DNA from: Hedera helix
Taxonomy: Eukaryota > Streptophyta > Magnoliopsida > Apiales > Araliaceae
DNA length: 64,000 nt
Assembly (NCBI GenBank): GCA_947179155.2
Contig: OX359282.1
Coordinates: forward strand, 12,858,533-12,922,532
Reading direction: 5' to 3'
The stretch's first letter is position 1, and every line of letters starts with the position of its first letter. Positions 10,550 through 25,374 of the stretch are shown here, piece after piece. A model generated the notes under the pieces. It was not told where the DNA came from. It ran no database searches and saw nothing but the letters and a program-made list of their open reading frames with translations. A program made the translations under genes and the position numbers.

Positions 10550-13500
10550 ATATGACTACTAATCACGTATTTGTTTGCAAATTTTGAGGAAATAACGAAC
10601 CGAATAGCAAGTTTCCTCAAATGAAGACTTGCGTACCTTGTACGCATTGTTTTCATTGCGAGTTTGATAGGATTGCTCCTTTTGAGGGTAACCGAAGCGT
10701 AACGAAGTAATATGACTTCTCATCACCTATTTGTTTGAAAATTTTGAGGAAATAACGAACCGAATAGCAAGTTTCCTCAAATGAAGACTTCCGTACCTTG
10801 TACGCATTGTTTTCGATGCGAGTTTGATAGGATTGCTCCTTTTGAGGATAACCGAAGTGTAACGAAGTAATATAACTCCTAATCACCTATTTGTTTGCAA
10901 ATTTTGAGGAAATAACGAACCGAATAGCAAGTTTCCTCAAATGAAGACTTGCGTACCTTGTACGCATTGTTTTCATTGCGAGTTTGATAGGATTGCTCTT
11001 TTTGAGGGTAACCGAAGTGTAACGAAGTAATATGACTCCTAATCACCTATTTATTTGCAAATTTTGAGGAAATAAGGAACCGATTAGCAAGTTTCTCAAA
11101 TGAAGACTTGCGTACGTTGTACGCGTTGTTTTCAATGCGAGAGTGATAGGATTACTTCTTTTGAGGCTAACCGAAGTATAACAAAGTAATATGACTACTA
11201 ATCACCTATTTGTTTGCAAATTTTGAGGAAATAACGAACCGATTAGCAAGTTTCTCAAATGAACATTTGCGTATGTTGTACGCGTTGTTTTCAATGCGAG
11301 AGTGATAGGATTGCTTCTTTTGAGGCTAACTGAAGTATAACAAAGTAATATGACTCCTAATCACCTATTTATTTGCAAATTTTGAGGAAATAACGAACCG
11401 AATAGCATGTTTCCTCAAATGAAGACTTGCGTAAGTTGTACGCATTGTTTTCAATGCGAGTTTGATAGGATTGCTCCTTTTGAGGGTAACCGAAGTGTAA
11501 CGAAGTAATATGACTTCTAATCACCTATTTGTTTGAAAATTTTGAGGAAATAACGAACCGAATAGCAAGTTTCCTCAAATGAAGACTTCCGTACCTTGTA
11601 CGCATTGTTTTCGATGCGAGTTTGATAGGATTGCTCCTTTTGAGGATAACCGAAGTGTAACGAAGTAATATGACTCCTAATCACCTATTTGTTTGCAAAT
11701 TTTGAGAAAATAACGAACCGAATAGCAAGTTTCCTCAAATGAAGACTTGCGTACCTTGTACGCATTGTTTTCATTGCGAGTTTGATAGGATTGCTCTTTT
11801 TGAGGGTAACCGAAGTGTAACGAAGTAATATGACTCCTAATCACCTATTTGTTTGCAAATTTTGAGGAAATAACAAACCGATTAGCAAGTTTCCTCAAAT
11901 GAAGACTTGCGTACCTTGTACGCATTGTTTTCATTGCGAGTTTGATAGGATTGCTCTTTTTGAGGGTAACCGAAGTGTAACGAAGTAATATGACTCCTAA
12001 TCACCTATTTGTTTGCAAATTTTGAGGAAATAACGAACCGATTAGCAAGTTTCTCAAATGAAGACTTGCGTACGTTGTACGCGTTGTTTTCAATGCGAGA
12101 GTGATAGGATTGCTTCTTTTGAGGCTAACCGAAGTATAACAAAGTAATATGACTACTAATAACCTATTTGTTTGCAAATTTTGAGGAAATAACGAACGGA
12201 TTAGCAAGTTTCCTCAAATGAAGACTTGCGTACGTTGTACGCGTTGTTTTCAATGCGAGAGTGATAGGATTGCTTCTTTTGAGACTAACCGAAGTATAAC
12301 AAAGTAATATGACTCTTAATCACCTATTTGTTTGCAAATTTTGAGGAAATAACGAACCGAATAGTAAGTTTCCTCAAATGAAGACTTGCGTACCTTGTAC
12401 GCATTGTTTTTAATGCGAGTTTGATAGGATTGCTCCTTTTGAGGATAACCGAAGTGTAACGAAGTAATATGACTCCTAATCATCTATTTGTTTGCAAATT
12501 TTGAGGAAATAACGAACCGACTAGCAAGTTTCCTCAAATGAAGACTTGCGTACGTTGTACGCATTATTTTCATTGCGAGTTTGATAGGATTGCTCCTTTT
12601 GAGGGTAACCGAAGTGTAACGAAGTAATATGACTTCTAATCACCTATTTGTTTGCAAATTTTGAGGAAATAACGAACCGATTAGCAAGTTTCTCAAATGA
12701 AGACTTGCGTACGTTGTACGCGTTGTTTTCAATGCGAGAGTGATAGGATTGCTTCTTTTGAGGCTAACCGAAGTATAACAAAGTAATATGACTCCTAATC
12801 ACCTATTTGTTTGCAAATTTTGAGGAAATAACGAACCGAATAGAATGTTTCCTCAAATGAAGACTTACGTACATTGTACGCATTGTTTTCGATGCGAGTT
12901 TGATAGGATTGCCCCTTTTGAGGGTAACCGAAGTGTAACGAAGTAATATGACTTCTCATCACCTATTTGTTTGAAAATTTTGAGGAAATAACGAACCGAA
13001 TAGCAAGTTTCCTCAAATGAAGACTTCCGTACCTTGTACGCATTGTTTTCATTGCGAGTTTGATAGGATTGCTCCTTTTGAGGGCAACCGAAGTGTAACG
13101 AAGTAATATGACTCCTAATCACCTATTTGTTTGTAAATTTTGAGGAAATAACGAACCGATTAGCAAGTTTCTCAAATGAAGACTTGCGTACGCTTTACAC
13201 GTTGTTTTCAATGCGAGAGTGATAGGATTGCTTCTTTTGGGGCTAACTGAAGTATAACAAAGTAATATGACTCCTAATCACCTATTTATTTGCAAATTTT
13301 GAGGAAAGAACGAACCGAATTGCACGTTTCCTCAAATAAAGACTTGCGTAAGTTGTACGCATTGTTTTCAATGCGAGTTTGATAGGATTGCTCCTTTTGA
13401 GGGTAACCGAAGTGTAACGAAGTAATATGACTTCTAATCACCTATTTGTTTGAAAATTTTGAGGAAATAACGAACCGAATAGCAAGTTTCCTCAAATGAA

Positions 13501-14862
13501 GACTTCCGTACCTTGTACGCATTGTTTTCGATGCGAGTTTGATAGGATTGCTCCTTTTGAGGATAACCGAAGTGTAACGAAGTAATATGACTCCTAATCA
13601 CCTATTTGTTTGCAAATTTTGAGGAAATAACGAACCGATTAGCAAGTTTCTCAAATGAAGACTTGCGTACGTTGTACGCGTTGTTTTCAATGCGAGAGTG
13701 ATAGGATTGCTTCTTTTGAGGCTAACTGAAATATAACAAAGTAATATGACTCCTAATCACCTATTTATTTGCAAATTTTGAGGAAATAACGAACCGAATT
13801 GCACGTTTCCTCAAATGAAGACCTGCGTAAGTTGTACGCATTGTTTTCAATGCGAGTTTGATAGGATTGCTCCTTTTGAGGGTAACCGAAGTGTAATGAA
13901 GTAATATGACTTCTAATCACCTATTTGTTTGCAAATTTTGAGGAAATAACGAACCGAATAGCAAGTTTCCTCAAATGAAGACTTCCGTACTTTGTACGCA
14001 TTGTTTTCGATTCGAGTTTGTTAGGATTGCTCCTTTTGAGGATAACCGAAGTGTAACGAAGTAATATGACTCCTAATCACCTATTTGTTTGCAAATTTTG
14101 AGGAAATAACGAACCGAATAGCAAGTTTCCTCAAATGAAGACTTCCGTACCTTTTACGCATTGTTTTCATTGCGAGTTTGATAGGATTGCTCCTTTTGAG
14201 GGTAACCGAAGCGTAACGAAGTAATATGACTTCTCATCACCTATTTGTTTGCAAATTTTGAGGAAATAACGAACCGAATAGCAAGTTTCCTCAAATGAAG
14301 ACTTGCGTACCTTGTACGCATTGTTTTCGATGCGAGTTTGATAGGATTGCTCCTTTTGAGGATAACCGAAGTGTAACGAAGTAATATGACTCCTAATCAC
14401 CTATTTGTTTGCAAATTTTGAGGAAATAACGAACCGAATAGCAAGTTTCCTCAAATGAAGACTTGCGTACCTTGTACGCCTTGTTTTCATTGCGAGTTTG
14501 ATAGGATTGCTCCTTTTGAGGGTAACCGAAGTGTAACGAAGTAATATGACTCCTAATCACCTATTTGTTTGCAAATTTTGAGGAAATAACGAACCGATTA
14601 GCAAGTTTCCTCAAATGAAGACTTGCGTACCTTGTACGCATTGTTTTCATTGCGATTTTGATAGGATTGCTGTTTTTGAGGGTAACCGAAGTGTAACGAA
14701 GAAATATGACTCCTAATCACCTATTTGTTTGCAAATTTTGAGGAAATAACGAACCGATTAGCAAGTTTCTCAAATGAAGACTTGCGTACGTTGTACGCGT
14801 TGTTTTCAATGCGAGTTTGATAGGATTGCTCCTTTTGAGGATAACCGAAGTGTAACGAAGTA
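10550..14862. repeat. 4,313-bp higher-order repeat unit, copy 1
   Basis: Sequence from about 10550 reappears shifted by exactly 4,313 bp (10561 vs 14874, 12001 vs 16314, 12865 vs 17178, 14167 vs 18480). Division by 27 gives 159.7 bp, so this is a 27-monomer unit. The same rare variants recur in order, such as the GTACGCTTTACACG monomer near 13189 and the ATTGCACG monomers near 13320. Boundaries are good to about 50 bp because the junction lies within like monomers. Confidence 0.85.
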
Positions 14863-17800
14863 ATATGACTACTAATCACGTATTTGTTTGCAAATTTTGA
14901 GGAAATAACGAACCGAATAGCAAGTTTCCTCAAATGAAGACTTGCGTACCTTGTACGCATTGTTTTCATTGCGAGTTTGATAGGATTGCTCCTTTTGAGG
15001 GTAACCGAAGCGTAACGAAGTAATATGACTTCTCATCACCTATTTGTTTGAAAATTTTGAGGAAATAACGAACCGAATAGCAAGTTTCCTCAAATGAAGA
15101 CTTCCGTACCTTGTACGCATTGTTTTCGATGCGAGTTTGATAGGATTGCTCCTTTTGAGGATAACCGAAGTGTAACGAAGTAATATAACTCCTAATCACC
15201 TATTTGTTTGCAAATTTTGAGGAAATAACGAACCGAACAACAAGTTTCCTCAAATGAAGACTTGCGTACCTTGTACGCATTGTTTTCATTGCGAGTTTGA
15301 TAGGATTGCTCTTTTTGAGGGTAACCGAAGTGTAACGAAGTAACATGACTCCTAATCACCTATTTATTTGCAAATTTTGAGGAAATAAGGAACCGATTAG
15401 CAAGTTTCTCAAATGAAGACTTGCGTACGTTGTACGCGTTGTTTTCAATGCGAGAGTGATAGGATTACTTCTTTTGAGGCTAACCGAAGTATAACAAAGT
15501 AATATGACTCCTAATCACCTATTTGTTTGCAAATTTTGAGGAAATAACGAACCGATTAGCAAGTTTCTCAAATGAACATTTGCGTATGTTGTACGCGTTG
15601 TTTTCAATGCGAGAGTGATAGGATTGCTTCTTTTGAGGCTAACTGAAGTATAACAAAGTAATATGACTCCTAATCACCTATTTATTTGCAAATTTTGAGG
15701 AAATAACGAACCGAATAGCAAGTTTCCTCAAATGAAGACTTGCGTACGTTGTACGCATTGTTTTCAATGCGAGTTTGATAGGATTGCTCCTTTTGAGGGT
15801 AACCGAAGTGTAACGAAGTAATATGACTTCTAATCACCTATTTGTTTGAAAATTTTGAGGAAATAACGAACCGAATAGCAAGTTTCCTCAAATGAAGACT
15901 TCCGTACCTTGTACGCATTGTTTTCAATGCGAGTTTGATAGGATTGCTCCTTTTGAGGATAACCGAAGTGTAACGAAGTAATATGACTCCTAATCACCTA
16001 TTTGTTTGCAAATTTTGAGAAAATAACGAACCGAATAGCAAGTTTCCTCAAATGAAGACTTGCGTACCTTGTACGCATTGTTTTCATTGCGAGTTTGATA
16101 GGATTGCTCTTTTTGAGGGTAACCGAAGTGTAACGAAGTAATATGACTCCTAATCACCTATTTGTTTGCAAATTTTGAGGAAATAACAAACCGATTAGCA
16201 AGTTTCCTCAAATGAAGACTTGCGTACCTTGTACGCATTGTTTTCATTGCGAGTTTGATAGGATTGCTCTTTTTGAGGGTAACCGAAGTGTAACGAAGTA
16301 ATATGACTCCTAATCACCTATTTGTTTGCAAATTTTGAGGAAATAACGAACCGATTAGCAAGTTTCTCAAATGAAGACTTGCGTACGTTGTACGCGTTGT
16401 TTTCAATGCGAGAGTGATAGGATTGCTTCTTTTGAGGCTAACCGAAGTATAACAAAGTAATATGACTACTAATAACCTATTTGTTTGCAAATTTTGAGGA
16501 AATAACGAACGGATTAGCAAGTTTCCTCAAATGAAGACTTGCGTACGTTGTACGCGTTGTTTTCAATGCGAGAGTGATAGGATTGCTTCTTTTGAGACTA
16601 ACCGAAGTACAACAAAGTAATATGACTCTTAATCACCTATTTGTTTGCAAATTTTGAGGAAATAACGAACCGAATAGTAAGTTTCCTCAAATGAAGACTT
16701 GCGTACCTTGTACGCATTGTTTTCAATGCGAGTTTGATAGGATTGCTCCTTTTGAGGATAACCGAAGTGTAACGAAGTAATATGACTCCTAATCATCTAT
16801 TTGTTTGCAAATTTTGAGGAAATAACGAACCGACTAGCAAGTTTCCTCAAATGAAGACTTGCGTACGTTGTACGCATTGTTTTCATTGCGAGTTTGATAG
16901 GATTGCTCCTTTTGAGGGTAACCGAAGTGTAACGAAGTAATATGACTTCTAATCACCTATTTGTTTGCAAATTTTGAGGAAATAACGAACCGATTAGCAA
17001 GTTTCTCAAATGAAGACTTGCGTACGTTGTACGCGTTGTTTTCAATGCGAGAGTGATAGGATTGCTTCTTTTGAGGCTAACCGAAGTATAACAAAGTAAT
17101 ATGACTCCTAATCACCTATTTGTTTGCAAATTTTGAGGAAATAACGAACCGAATAGAATGTTTCCTCAAATGAAGACTTACGTACGTTGTACGCATTGTT
17201 TTCGATGCGAGTTTGATAGGATTGCCCCTTTTGAGGGTAACCGAAGTGTAACGAAGTAATATGACTTCTCATCACCTATTTGTTTGAAAATTTTGAGGAA
17301 ATAACGAACCGAATAGCAAGTTTCCTCAAATGAAGACTTCCGTACCTTGTACGCATTGTTTTCATTGCGAGTTTGATAGGATTGCTCCTTTTGAGGGCAA
17401 CCGAAGTGTAACGAAGTAATATGACTCCTAATCACCTATTTGTTTGCAAATTTTGAGGAAATAACGAACCGATTAGCAAGTTTCTCAAATGAAGACTTGC
17501 GTACGCTTTACACGTTGTTTTCAATGCGAGAGTGATAGGATTGCTTCTTTTGGGGCTAACTGAAGTATAACAAAGTAATATGACTCCTAATCACCTATTT
17601 ATTTGCAAATTTTGAGGAAAGAACGAACCGAATTGCACGTTTCCTCAAATAAAGACTTGCGTAAGTTGTACGCATTGTTTTCAATGCGAGTTTGATAGGA
17701 TTGCTCCTTTTGAGGGTAACCGAAGTGTAACGAAGTAATATGACTTCTAATCACCTATTTGTTTGAAAATTTTGAGGAAATAACGAACCGAATAGCAAGT

Positions 17801-19175
17801 TTCCTCAAATGAAGACTTCCGTACCTTGTACGCATTGTTTTCGATGCGAGTTTGATAGGATTGCTCCTTTTGAGGATAACCGAAGCGTAACGAAGTAATA
17901 TGACTCCTAATCACCTATTTGTTTGCAAATTTTGAGGAAATAACGAACCGATTAGCAAGTTTCTCAAATGAAGACTTGCGTACGTTGTACGCGTTGTTTT
18001 CAATGCGAGAGTGATAGGATTGCTTCTTTTGAGGCTAACTGAAATATAACAAAGTAATATGACTCCTAATCACCTATTTATTTGCAAATTTTGAGGAAAT
18101 AACGAACCGAATTGCACGTTTCCTCAAATGAAGACCTGCGTAAGTTGTACGCATTGTTTTCAATGCGAGTTTGATAGGATTGCTCCTTTTGAGGATAACC
18201 GAAGTGTAATGAAGTAATATGACTTCTAATCACCTATTTGTTTGAAAATTTTGAGGAAATAACGAACCGAATTGCAAGTTTCCTCAAATGAAGACTTCCG
18301 TACTTTGTACGCATTGTTTTCAATTCGAGTTTGTTAGGATTGCTCCTTTTGAGGATAACCGAAGTGTAACGAAGTAATATGACTCCTAATCACCTATTTG
18401 TTTGCAAATTTTGAGGAAATAACGAACCGAATAGCAAGTTTCCTCAAATGAAGACTTCCGTACCTTTTACGCATTGTTTTCATTGCGAGTTTGATAGGAT
18501 TGCCCCTTTTGAGGGTAACCGAAGCGTAACGAAGTAATATGACTTCTCATCACCTATTTGTTTGCAAATTTTGAGGAAATAACGAACCGAATAGCAAGTT
18601 TCCTCAAATGAAGACTTGCGTACCTTGTACGCATTGTTTTCGATGCGAGTTTGATAGGATTGCTCCTTTTGAGGATAACCGAAGTGTAACGAAGTAATAT
18701 GACTCCTAATCACCTATTTGTTTGCAAATTTTGAGGAAATAACGAACCGAATAGCAAGTTTCCTCAAATGAAGACTTGCGTACCTTGTACGCATTGTTTT
18801 CATTGCGAGTTTGATAGGATTGCTCTTTTTGAGGGTAACCGAAGTGTAACGAAGTAATATGACTCCTAATCACCTATTTGTTTGCAAATTTTGAGGAAAT
18901 AACGAACCGATTAGCAAGTTTCCTCAAATGAAGACTTGCGTACCTTGTACGCATTGTTTTCATTGCGAGTTTGATAGGATTGCTGTTTTTGAGGGTAACC
19001 GAAGTGTAACGAAGAAATATGACTCCTAATCACCTATTTGTTTGCAAATTTTGAGGAAATAACGAACCGATTAGCAAGTTTCTCAAATGAAGACTTGCGT
19101 ACGTTGTACGCGTTGTTTTCAATGCGAGTTTGATAGGATTGCTCCTTTTGAGGATAACCGAAGTGTAACGAAGTA
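14863..19175. repeat. 4,313-bp higher-order repeat unit, copy 2
   Basis: Direct tandem copy of 10550-14862, differing by scattered single bases (for example GAACAACAAG at ~15234 where copy 1 has GAATAGCAAG). Collinearity stops near 19175. Beyond it, 20.8-23.0 kb resembles the second half of the unit, but with shifts of 3,645 to 3,967 bp, meaning an older or rearranged third copy. Confidence 0.85.
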
Positions 19176-22100
19176 ATATGACTCCTCATCACCTATTTGT
19201 TTGCAAATTTTGAGGAAATAACGAACCGAATAGCAAGTTTCCTCAAATGAAGACTTGCTTACCTTGTACGAATTGTTTTCATTGCGAGAGTGATAGGATT
19301 GCTCTTTTTGAGGCTAACCGAAGTATAACAAAGTAATATGACTCCTAATCACCTATTTGTTTGCAAATTTTGAGGAAATAACGAACCGATTAGCAAGTTT
19401 CCTCAAATGAAGACTTGCTTACCTTGTACGCATTGTTTTCATTGCGAGTTTGATAGGATTGCTCTTTTTGAGGGTAACCGAAGTGTAACGAAGTAATATG
19501 ACTCCTAATCACCTATTTGTTTGCAAATTTTGAGGAAATAACGAACCGATTAGCAAGTTTCTCAAATGAAGACTTGCGTACGTTGTACGCGTTGTTTTCA
19601 ATGCGAGAGTGATAGGATTGCTTCTTTTGAGGCTAACCGAAGTATAACGAAGTAATATGACTCCTAATCACCTATTTGTTTGCAAATTTTGAGGAAATAA
19701 CGAACCGAATAGCAAGTTTCCTCAAATGAAGACTTCCGTACCTTGTACGCATTATTTTCGATGCGAGTTTGATAGGATTGCTCCTTTTGAGGATAACCGA
19801 AGTGTAACGAAGAAATATGACTCCTAATCACCTATTTGTTTGCAAATTTTGAGGAAATAATGAACCGAATAGCACGTTTCCTCAAATGAAGACTTGCGTA
19901 CCTTGTACGCCTTGTTTTCATTGCGAGTTTGATAGGATTGCTCTTTTTGAGGGTAACCGAAGTGTAACGAAGTAATATGACTCCTAATCACCTATTTGTT
20001 TGCAAATTTTGAGGAAATAACGAACCGATTAGCAAGTTTCCTCAAATGAAGACTTGCGTACCTTGTACACATTGTTTTCATTGCGATTTTGATAGGATTG
20101 CTGTTTTTGAGGGTAACCGAAGTGTAACGAAGTAATATGACTCCTAATCACCTATTTGTTTGCAAATTTTGAGGAAATAACGAACCGATTAGCAAGTTTC
20201 TCAAATGAAGACTTGCGTACGTTGTACGCATTGTTTTCAATGCGAGAGTGATAGGATTGCTTCTTTTGAGGCTAACCGAAGTATAACAAAGTAATATGAC
20301 TCCTAATCACCTATTTGTTTGCAAATTTTGAGGAAATAACGAACCGAATAGCAAGTTTCCTCAAATGAAGACTTGCGTACCTTGTACGCGTTGTTTTCAA
20401 TGCGAGTTTGATAGGAGTGCTCCTTTTGAGGATAACCGAAGTGTAACGAAGTAATATGACTCCTAGTCATCTATTTATTTGCAAATTTTGAGGAAATAAC
20501 GAACCGACTAGCAAGTTTTCCTCAAATGAAGACTTGCGTATGTTGTACGCATTGTTTTCATTGCGAACCGAAGTGTGACAAAGTAATATGATTACTAATC
20601 ACGTATTTGTTTGCAAATTTTGAGGAAATAACGAACCGATTAGCAAGTTTCTCAAATGAAGACTTGAGTACGTTGTACGCGTTTTTTTCAATGCGAGAGT
20701 GATAGGATTGCTTCTTTTGAGGCTAACCGAAGTATAACAAAGTAATATGACTCCTAATCACCTATTTGTTTGCAAATTTTGAGGAAATAACGAACCGAAT
20801 AGCATGATTCCTCAAATGAAGACTTGCGTACGTTGTACGCATTGTTTTCGATGCGAGTTTGATAGGATTGCCCCTTTTGAGGGTAACCGAAGCGTAACGA
20901 AGTAATATGACTTCTCATCACCTATTTGTTTGAAAATTTTGAGGAAATAACGAACCGAATAGCAAGTTTCCTCAAATGAAGACTTTCGTACCTTGTACGC
21001 ATTGTTTTCATTGCGAGTTTGATAGGATTGCTCCTTTTGAGGGCAACTGAAGTGTAACGAACTAATATGACTCCTAATCACCTATTTGTTTACAAATTTT
21101 GAGGAAATAACGAACCGAATAGCAAGTTTCCTCAAATGAAGACTTGCGTACCTTGTACGCATTGTTTTCATTGCGAGTTTGATAGGATTGCTCTTTTTGA
21201 GGGTAACCGAAGTGTAACGAAGTAATATGACTCCTAATCACCTATTTGTTTGCAAATTTTGAGGAAATAACGAACCGAATAGCAAGTTTCCTCAAATGAA
21301 GACTTGCGTACCTTGTACGCATTGTTTTCATTGCGAGTTTGATAGGAATCGTCCTTTTGAGGATAACCACAGTGTAACGAAGTAATATGACTCATAATCA
21401 CTTATTTGTTTGCAAATTTTGAGGAAATAACGAACCGATTAGCAAGTTTCTCAAATGAAGACTTGCGTACGTTGTACGCGTTGTTTTCAATGCGAGAGTG
21501 ATAGGATTGCTTCTTTTGAGGCTAACTGAAGTATAACAAAGTAATATGACTCCTAATCACCTATTTATTTGCAAATTTTGAGGAAATAACGAACCGAATT
21601 GCACGTTTCCTCAAATGAAGACTTGCGTAAGTTGTACGCATTGTTTTCAATGCGAGTTTGATAGGATTGCTCCTTTTGAGGGTAACCGAAGTGTAATGAA
21701 GTAATATGACTTCTAATCACCTATTTGTTTGAAAGTTTTGAGGAAATAACGAACCGAATAGCAAGTTTACTCAAATGAAGACTTCCGTACCTTGTACGCA
21801 TTGTTTTCGATTCGAGTTTGATAGGATTGCTCCTTTTGAGGATAACCGAAGTGTAACGAAGTAATATGACTCCTAATCACCTATTTGTTTGCAAATTTTG
21901 AGGAAATAACGAACCGAATAGCAAGTTTCCTCAAATGAAGACTTGCGTACCTTGTACGCATTGTTTTCATTGCGAGTTTGATAGGATTGCTCCTTTTGAG
22001 GGTAACCGAAGCGTAACGAAGTAATATGACTTCTCATCACCTATTTGTTTGAAAATTTTGAGGAAATAACGAACCGAATAGCAAGTTTCCTCAAATGAAG

Positions 22101-25100
22101 ACTTCCGTACCTTGTACGCATTGTTTTCGATGCGAGTTTGATAGGATTGCTCCTTTTGAGGATAACCGAAGTGTAACGAAGTAATATGACTCCTCATCAC
22201 CTATTTGTTTGCAAATTTTGAGGAAATAACGAACCGAATAGCAAGTTTCCTCAAATGAAGACTTGCATACCTTGTACGAATTGTTTTCATTGCGAGTTTG
22301 ATAGGATTGCTCTTTTTGAGGGTAACCGAAGTGTAACGAAGTAATATGACTCCTAATCACCTATTTGTTTGCAAATTTTGAGGAAATAACGAACCGAATA
22401 GCAAGTTTCCTCAAATGAAGACTTGCGTACCTTGTACGCATTGTTTTCATTGCGAGTTTGATAGGATTGCTCCTTTTGAGGGTAACCGAAGCGTAACGAA
22501 GTAATATGACTTCTCATCACCTATTTGTTTGCAAATTTTGAGGAAATAACGAACCGAATAGCAAGTTTCCTCAAATGAAGACTTCCGTACCTTGTACGCA
22601 TTGTTTTCGATGCGAGTTTGATAGGATTGCTCCTTTTGAGGATAACCGAAGTGTAACGAAGTAATATGACTCCTAATCACCTATTTGTTTGCAAATTTTG
22701 AGGAAATAACGAACCGAATAGCAAGTTTCCTCAAATGAAGACTTGCGTACCTTGTACGCCTTGTTTTCATTGCGAGTTTCATAGGATTGGTCCTTTTGAG
22801 GGTAACCGAAGTGTAACGAAGTAATATGACTCCTAATCACCTATTTGTTTGCAAATTTTGAGGAAATAACGAACCGATTAGCAAGTTTCCTCAAATGAAG
22901 ACTTGCGTACCTTGTACGCATTGTTTTCATTGCGATTTTGATAGGATTGCTGTTTTTGAGGGTAACCGAAGTGTAACGAAGAAATATGACTCCTAATCAC
23001 CTATTTGTTTGCAAATTTTGAGGAAATAACGAACCGATTAGCAAGTTTCTCAAATGAAGACTTGCGTACGTTGTACGCGTTGTTTTCAATGCGAGAGTGA
23101 TAGGATTGCTTCTTTTGAGGCGAACCGAAGTATAACAAAGTAATATGACTCCTAATCACCTATTTGTTTGCAAATGTTGAGTAAATAACGAACCGAATAG
23201 CAAGTTTCCTCAAATGAAGACTTGCGTACCTTGTACGCATTGTTTTCATTGCGAGTTTTGATAGGATTGGTCTTTTTGAGGGTAACCGAAGTGTAACGAA
23301 GTAATGTGACTCCTAAACACTTATTTGTTTGCAAATTTTGAGGAAATAACGAACCGATTAGCAAGTTTCCTCAAATAAAGACTTGCGTACCTTGTACGCA
23401 TTGTTTTCAATGCGAGTTTGATAGGAGTGCTCCTTTTGAGGATAACCGAAGTGTAACGAAGTAATATGACTCCTAGTCATCTATTTATTTGCAAATTTTG
23501 AGGAAATAACGAACCGACTAGCATGTTTTCCTCAAATGAAGACTTGCGTACGTTGTACGCATTGTTTTCATTGCGAGTTTGATAGGATTGGTCCTTTTGT
23601 AGATAACCGAAGTGTAACGAAGTAATATGACTCCTAATCATCTATTTGTTTGCAAATTTTGTGGAAATAACGAACCGACAAGCAAGTTTCCTCAAATGAA
23701 GACTTGCGTACGTTGTACGCATTGTTTTCATTGCGAGTTTGATAGGATTGGTCCTTTTGAGGATAACCGAAGTGTAGCGAATGACTACTAATCACGTAAT
23801 TGTTTGCAAATTTTGAGGAAATAACGAACCGATTAGCAAGTTTGCTCAAATGAAGACTTGCGTACCTTGTACGCATTGTTTTCAATGCGAGTTTGATAGG
23901 AGTGCTCCTTTTGAGGATAACTGAAGTATAACAAAGTAATATGACTCCTAATCACCTATTTGTTTGCAAATTTTGAGGAAATAATGAACCGAATAGCATG
24001 TTTCCTCAAATGTAGACTTGCGTACGTTGTACGCATTGTTTTCGATGCGAGTTTGATAGGATTGCTCCTTTTGTAGATAACCAAAGTGTAACGAAGTAAT
24101 ATGACTCCTAATCATCTATTTGTTTGCAAATTTTGAGGAAATAACGAACCGACTAGCAAGTTTCCTCAAATGAAGACTTGCGTACGTTGTACGCATTGTT
24201 TTCATTGCGAGTTTGATAGGATTGGTCCTTTTGAGGGTAGCCGAAGTGTAACGAAGTAATATGACTCATAATCACCTATTTGTTTGCAAATTTTGACGAA
24301 ATAACGAACCGATTAGCAAGTTTCCTCAAATGAAGACTTGCGTACCTTGTACGCATTGTTTTTAATGCGAGTTTGATAGGATTGCTCCTTTTGAGGATAA
24401 CCGAAGTGTAACGAAGTAATATGACTCCTAATCATCTATTTGTTTGCAAATTTTGAGGAAATAACGAACCGACAAGCAAGTTTCCTCAAATGAAGACTTG
24501 CGTACGTTGTACGCATTGTTTTCATTGCGAGTTTGATAGGATTGGTCCTTTTGAGGATAACCGAAGTGTAGCGAATGACTACTAATCACGTAATTGTTTG
24601 CAAATTTTGAGGAAATAACGAACCGAATAGCAAGTTTCCTCAAATGAAGACTTGCGTACCTTGTACGCATTGTTTTAATTGCGAGTTTGATAGGATTGCT
24701 TCTTTTGAGGGTAACCGAAGCGTAACGAAGTAATATGACTTCTCATCACCTATTTGTTTGAAAATTTTGAGGAAATAACGAACCGAATAGCAAGTTTCCT
24801 CAAATGAAGACTTCCGTACATTGTACGCATTGTTTTCGATGCGAGTTTGATAGGATTGCTCCTTTTGAGTATAACCGAAGTGTAACGAAGTAATATGACT
24901 CCTAATCACCTATTTGTTTGCAAATTTTGAGGAAATAACGAACCGAATAGCAAGTTTCCTCAAATGAAGACTTGCGTACCTTGTACGCATTGTTTTCATT
25001 GCGAGTTTGATAGGATTGCTCTTTTTGAGGGTAACCGAAGTGTAACGAAGTAATATGACTCCTAATCATCTATTTGTTTGCAAATTTTGAGGAAAATAAC

Positions 25101-25374
25101 GAACCGATTAGCAAGTTTCTCAAATGAAGACTTGCGTACGTTGTACGCGTTGTTTTCAATGCGAGAGTGATAGGATTGCTTCTTTTGAGGCTAACCGAAG
25201 TATAACAAAGTAATATGACTCCTAATCGCCTATTTATTTGCAAATTTTGAGGAAATAACGAACCGAATAGCATGTTTCCTCAAATGAAGACTTGCGTACG
25301 TTGTACGCGTTGTTTTCAATGCGAGAGTAATAGGATTGCTTCTTTTGAGGCTAACTGAAGTATAACAAAGTAAT

